From assembly GCF_001953885.1 (NCBI RefSeq), contig NZ_MQUS01000007.1, positions 301,936 through 365,935 on the forward strand: a DNA stretch of 64,000 nucleotides, in the 5' to 3' direction. This stretch comes from Streptomyces sp. IMTB 2501. Lineage in GTDB: Bacteria; Actinomycetota; Actinomycetes; Streptomycetales; Streptomycetaceae. A model generated the notes under the pieces. The model had not been told where the DNA came from. It made no database searches and saw only the letters and a list, made by a program, of their open reading frames with translations. Position numbers and translations under genes: made by a program. The stretch's first letter is position 1, and every line of letters begins with the position of its first letter. This document shows, piece after piece, positions 63,989 to 64,000 of the stretch.

Positions 63989-64000
63989 CGCCTGGAGTGG

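Overview
The window is high-GC DNA with frequent GTG starts, purine-rich ribosome sites, ATGA/GTGA start-stop overlaps and Streptomyces-type gene content: an indigoidine-type NRPS, a complete mce operon, secreted hydrolases, an APC permease, a caspase conflict cassette and many decayed IS and recombinase fragments. I read it as a Streptomyces (or close relative) chromosomal segment, probably towards an arm, because intact genes alternate with about a dozen broken ones. I found no rRNA, tRNA or CRISPR array.

Layout. 1-3.1 kb: the 5' part of an indigoidine synthetase (minus strand, running off the left edge), divergent from a frameshifted NADPH-dependent FMN reductase. 3.3-6.7 kb: an XRE regulator, then a minus-strand cassette of ImmA-like HExxH protein, MAB_1171c-type membrane protein (broken by an in-frame amber codon) and NUDIX hydrolase. 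7.0-9.2 kb: a secreted lytic transglycosylase and a sigma factor with a membrane/proline-rich tail. 9.3-20.2 kb: a full Mce lipid-import operon (ATPase, two YrbE permeases, six Mce proteins, two Mce-associated proteins), nearly all genes overlapping by 4 bp. 20.4-28.6 kb: an L,D-transpeptidase, a small monooxygenase, a Tat-exported FAD oxidoreductase, a MerR regulator next to a broken quinone oxidoreductase, an IS481 relic and a secreted zinc carboxypeptidase. 29-34 kb: a CorA transporter, a small membrane protein, an alpha/beta hydrolase and an APC permease.

34.0-37.1 kb (minus): a compact three-gene cassette of small EACC1-like protein, caspase-like protease and large helical protein. It looks like an actinobacterial NTP-dependent conflict (immunity or cell-death) module and is the best candidate here for a little-described system. 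37.2-41.6 kb: a PhzF relic, a GlxA-type AraC regulator overlapping a DJ-1/PfpI gene, an IS5 relic, a DUF3592 protein and a sedolisin homologue that has lost its catalytic Glu/Asp segment. 41.9-50.1 kb: a LacI-controlled sugar regulon (isomerase, FGGY kinase, RbsABC-like importer) with two identical 12-bp palindromic operators. 50.6-53.7 kb: proton-translocating transhydrogenase PntA/PntB.

54-64 kb: mostly decayed or sparsely coding DNA (resolvase relic, TPR regulator relic, IS481 relic, large serine recombinase relic) separating intact genes for an amidase-domain protein, a GDPD phosphodiesterase, an Ig/jelly-roll secreted protein, a polysaccharide-deacetylase lipoprotein and a PASTA-domain protein at the right edge.
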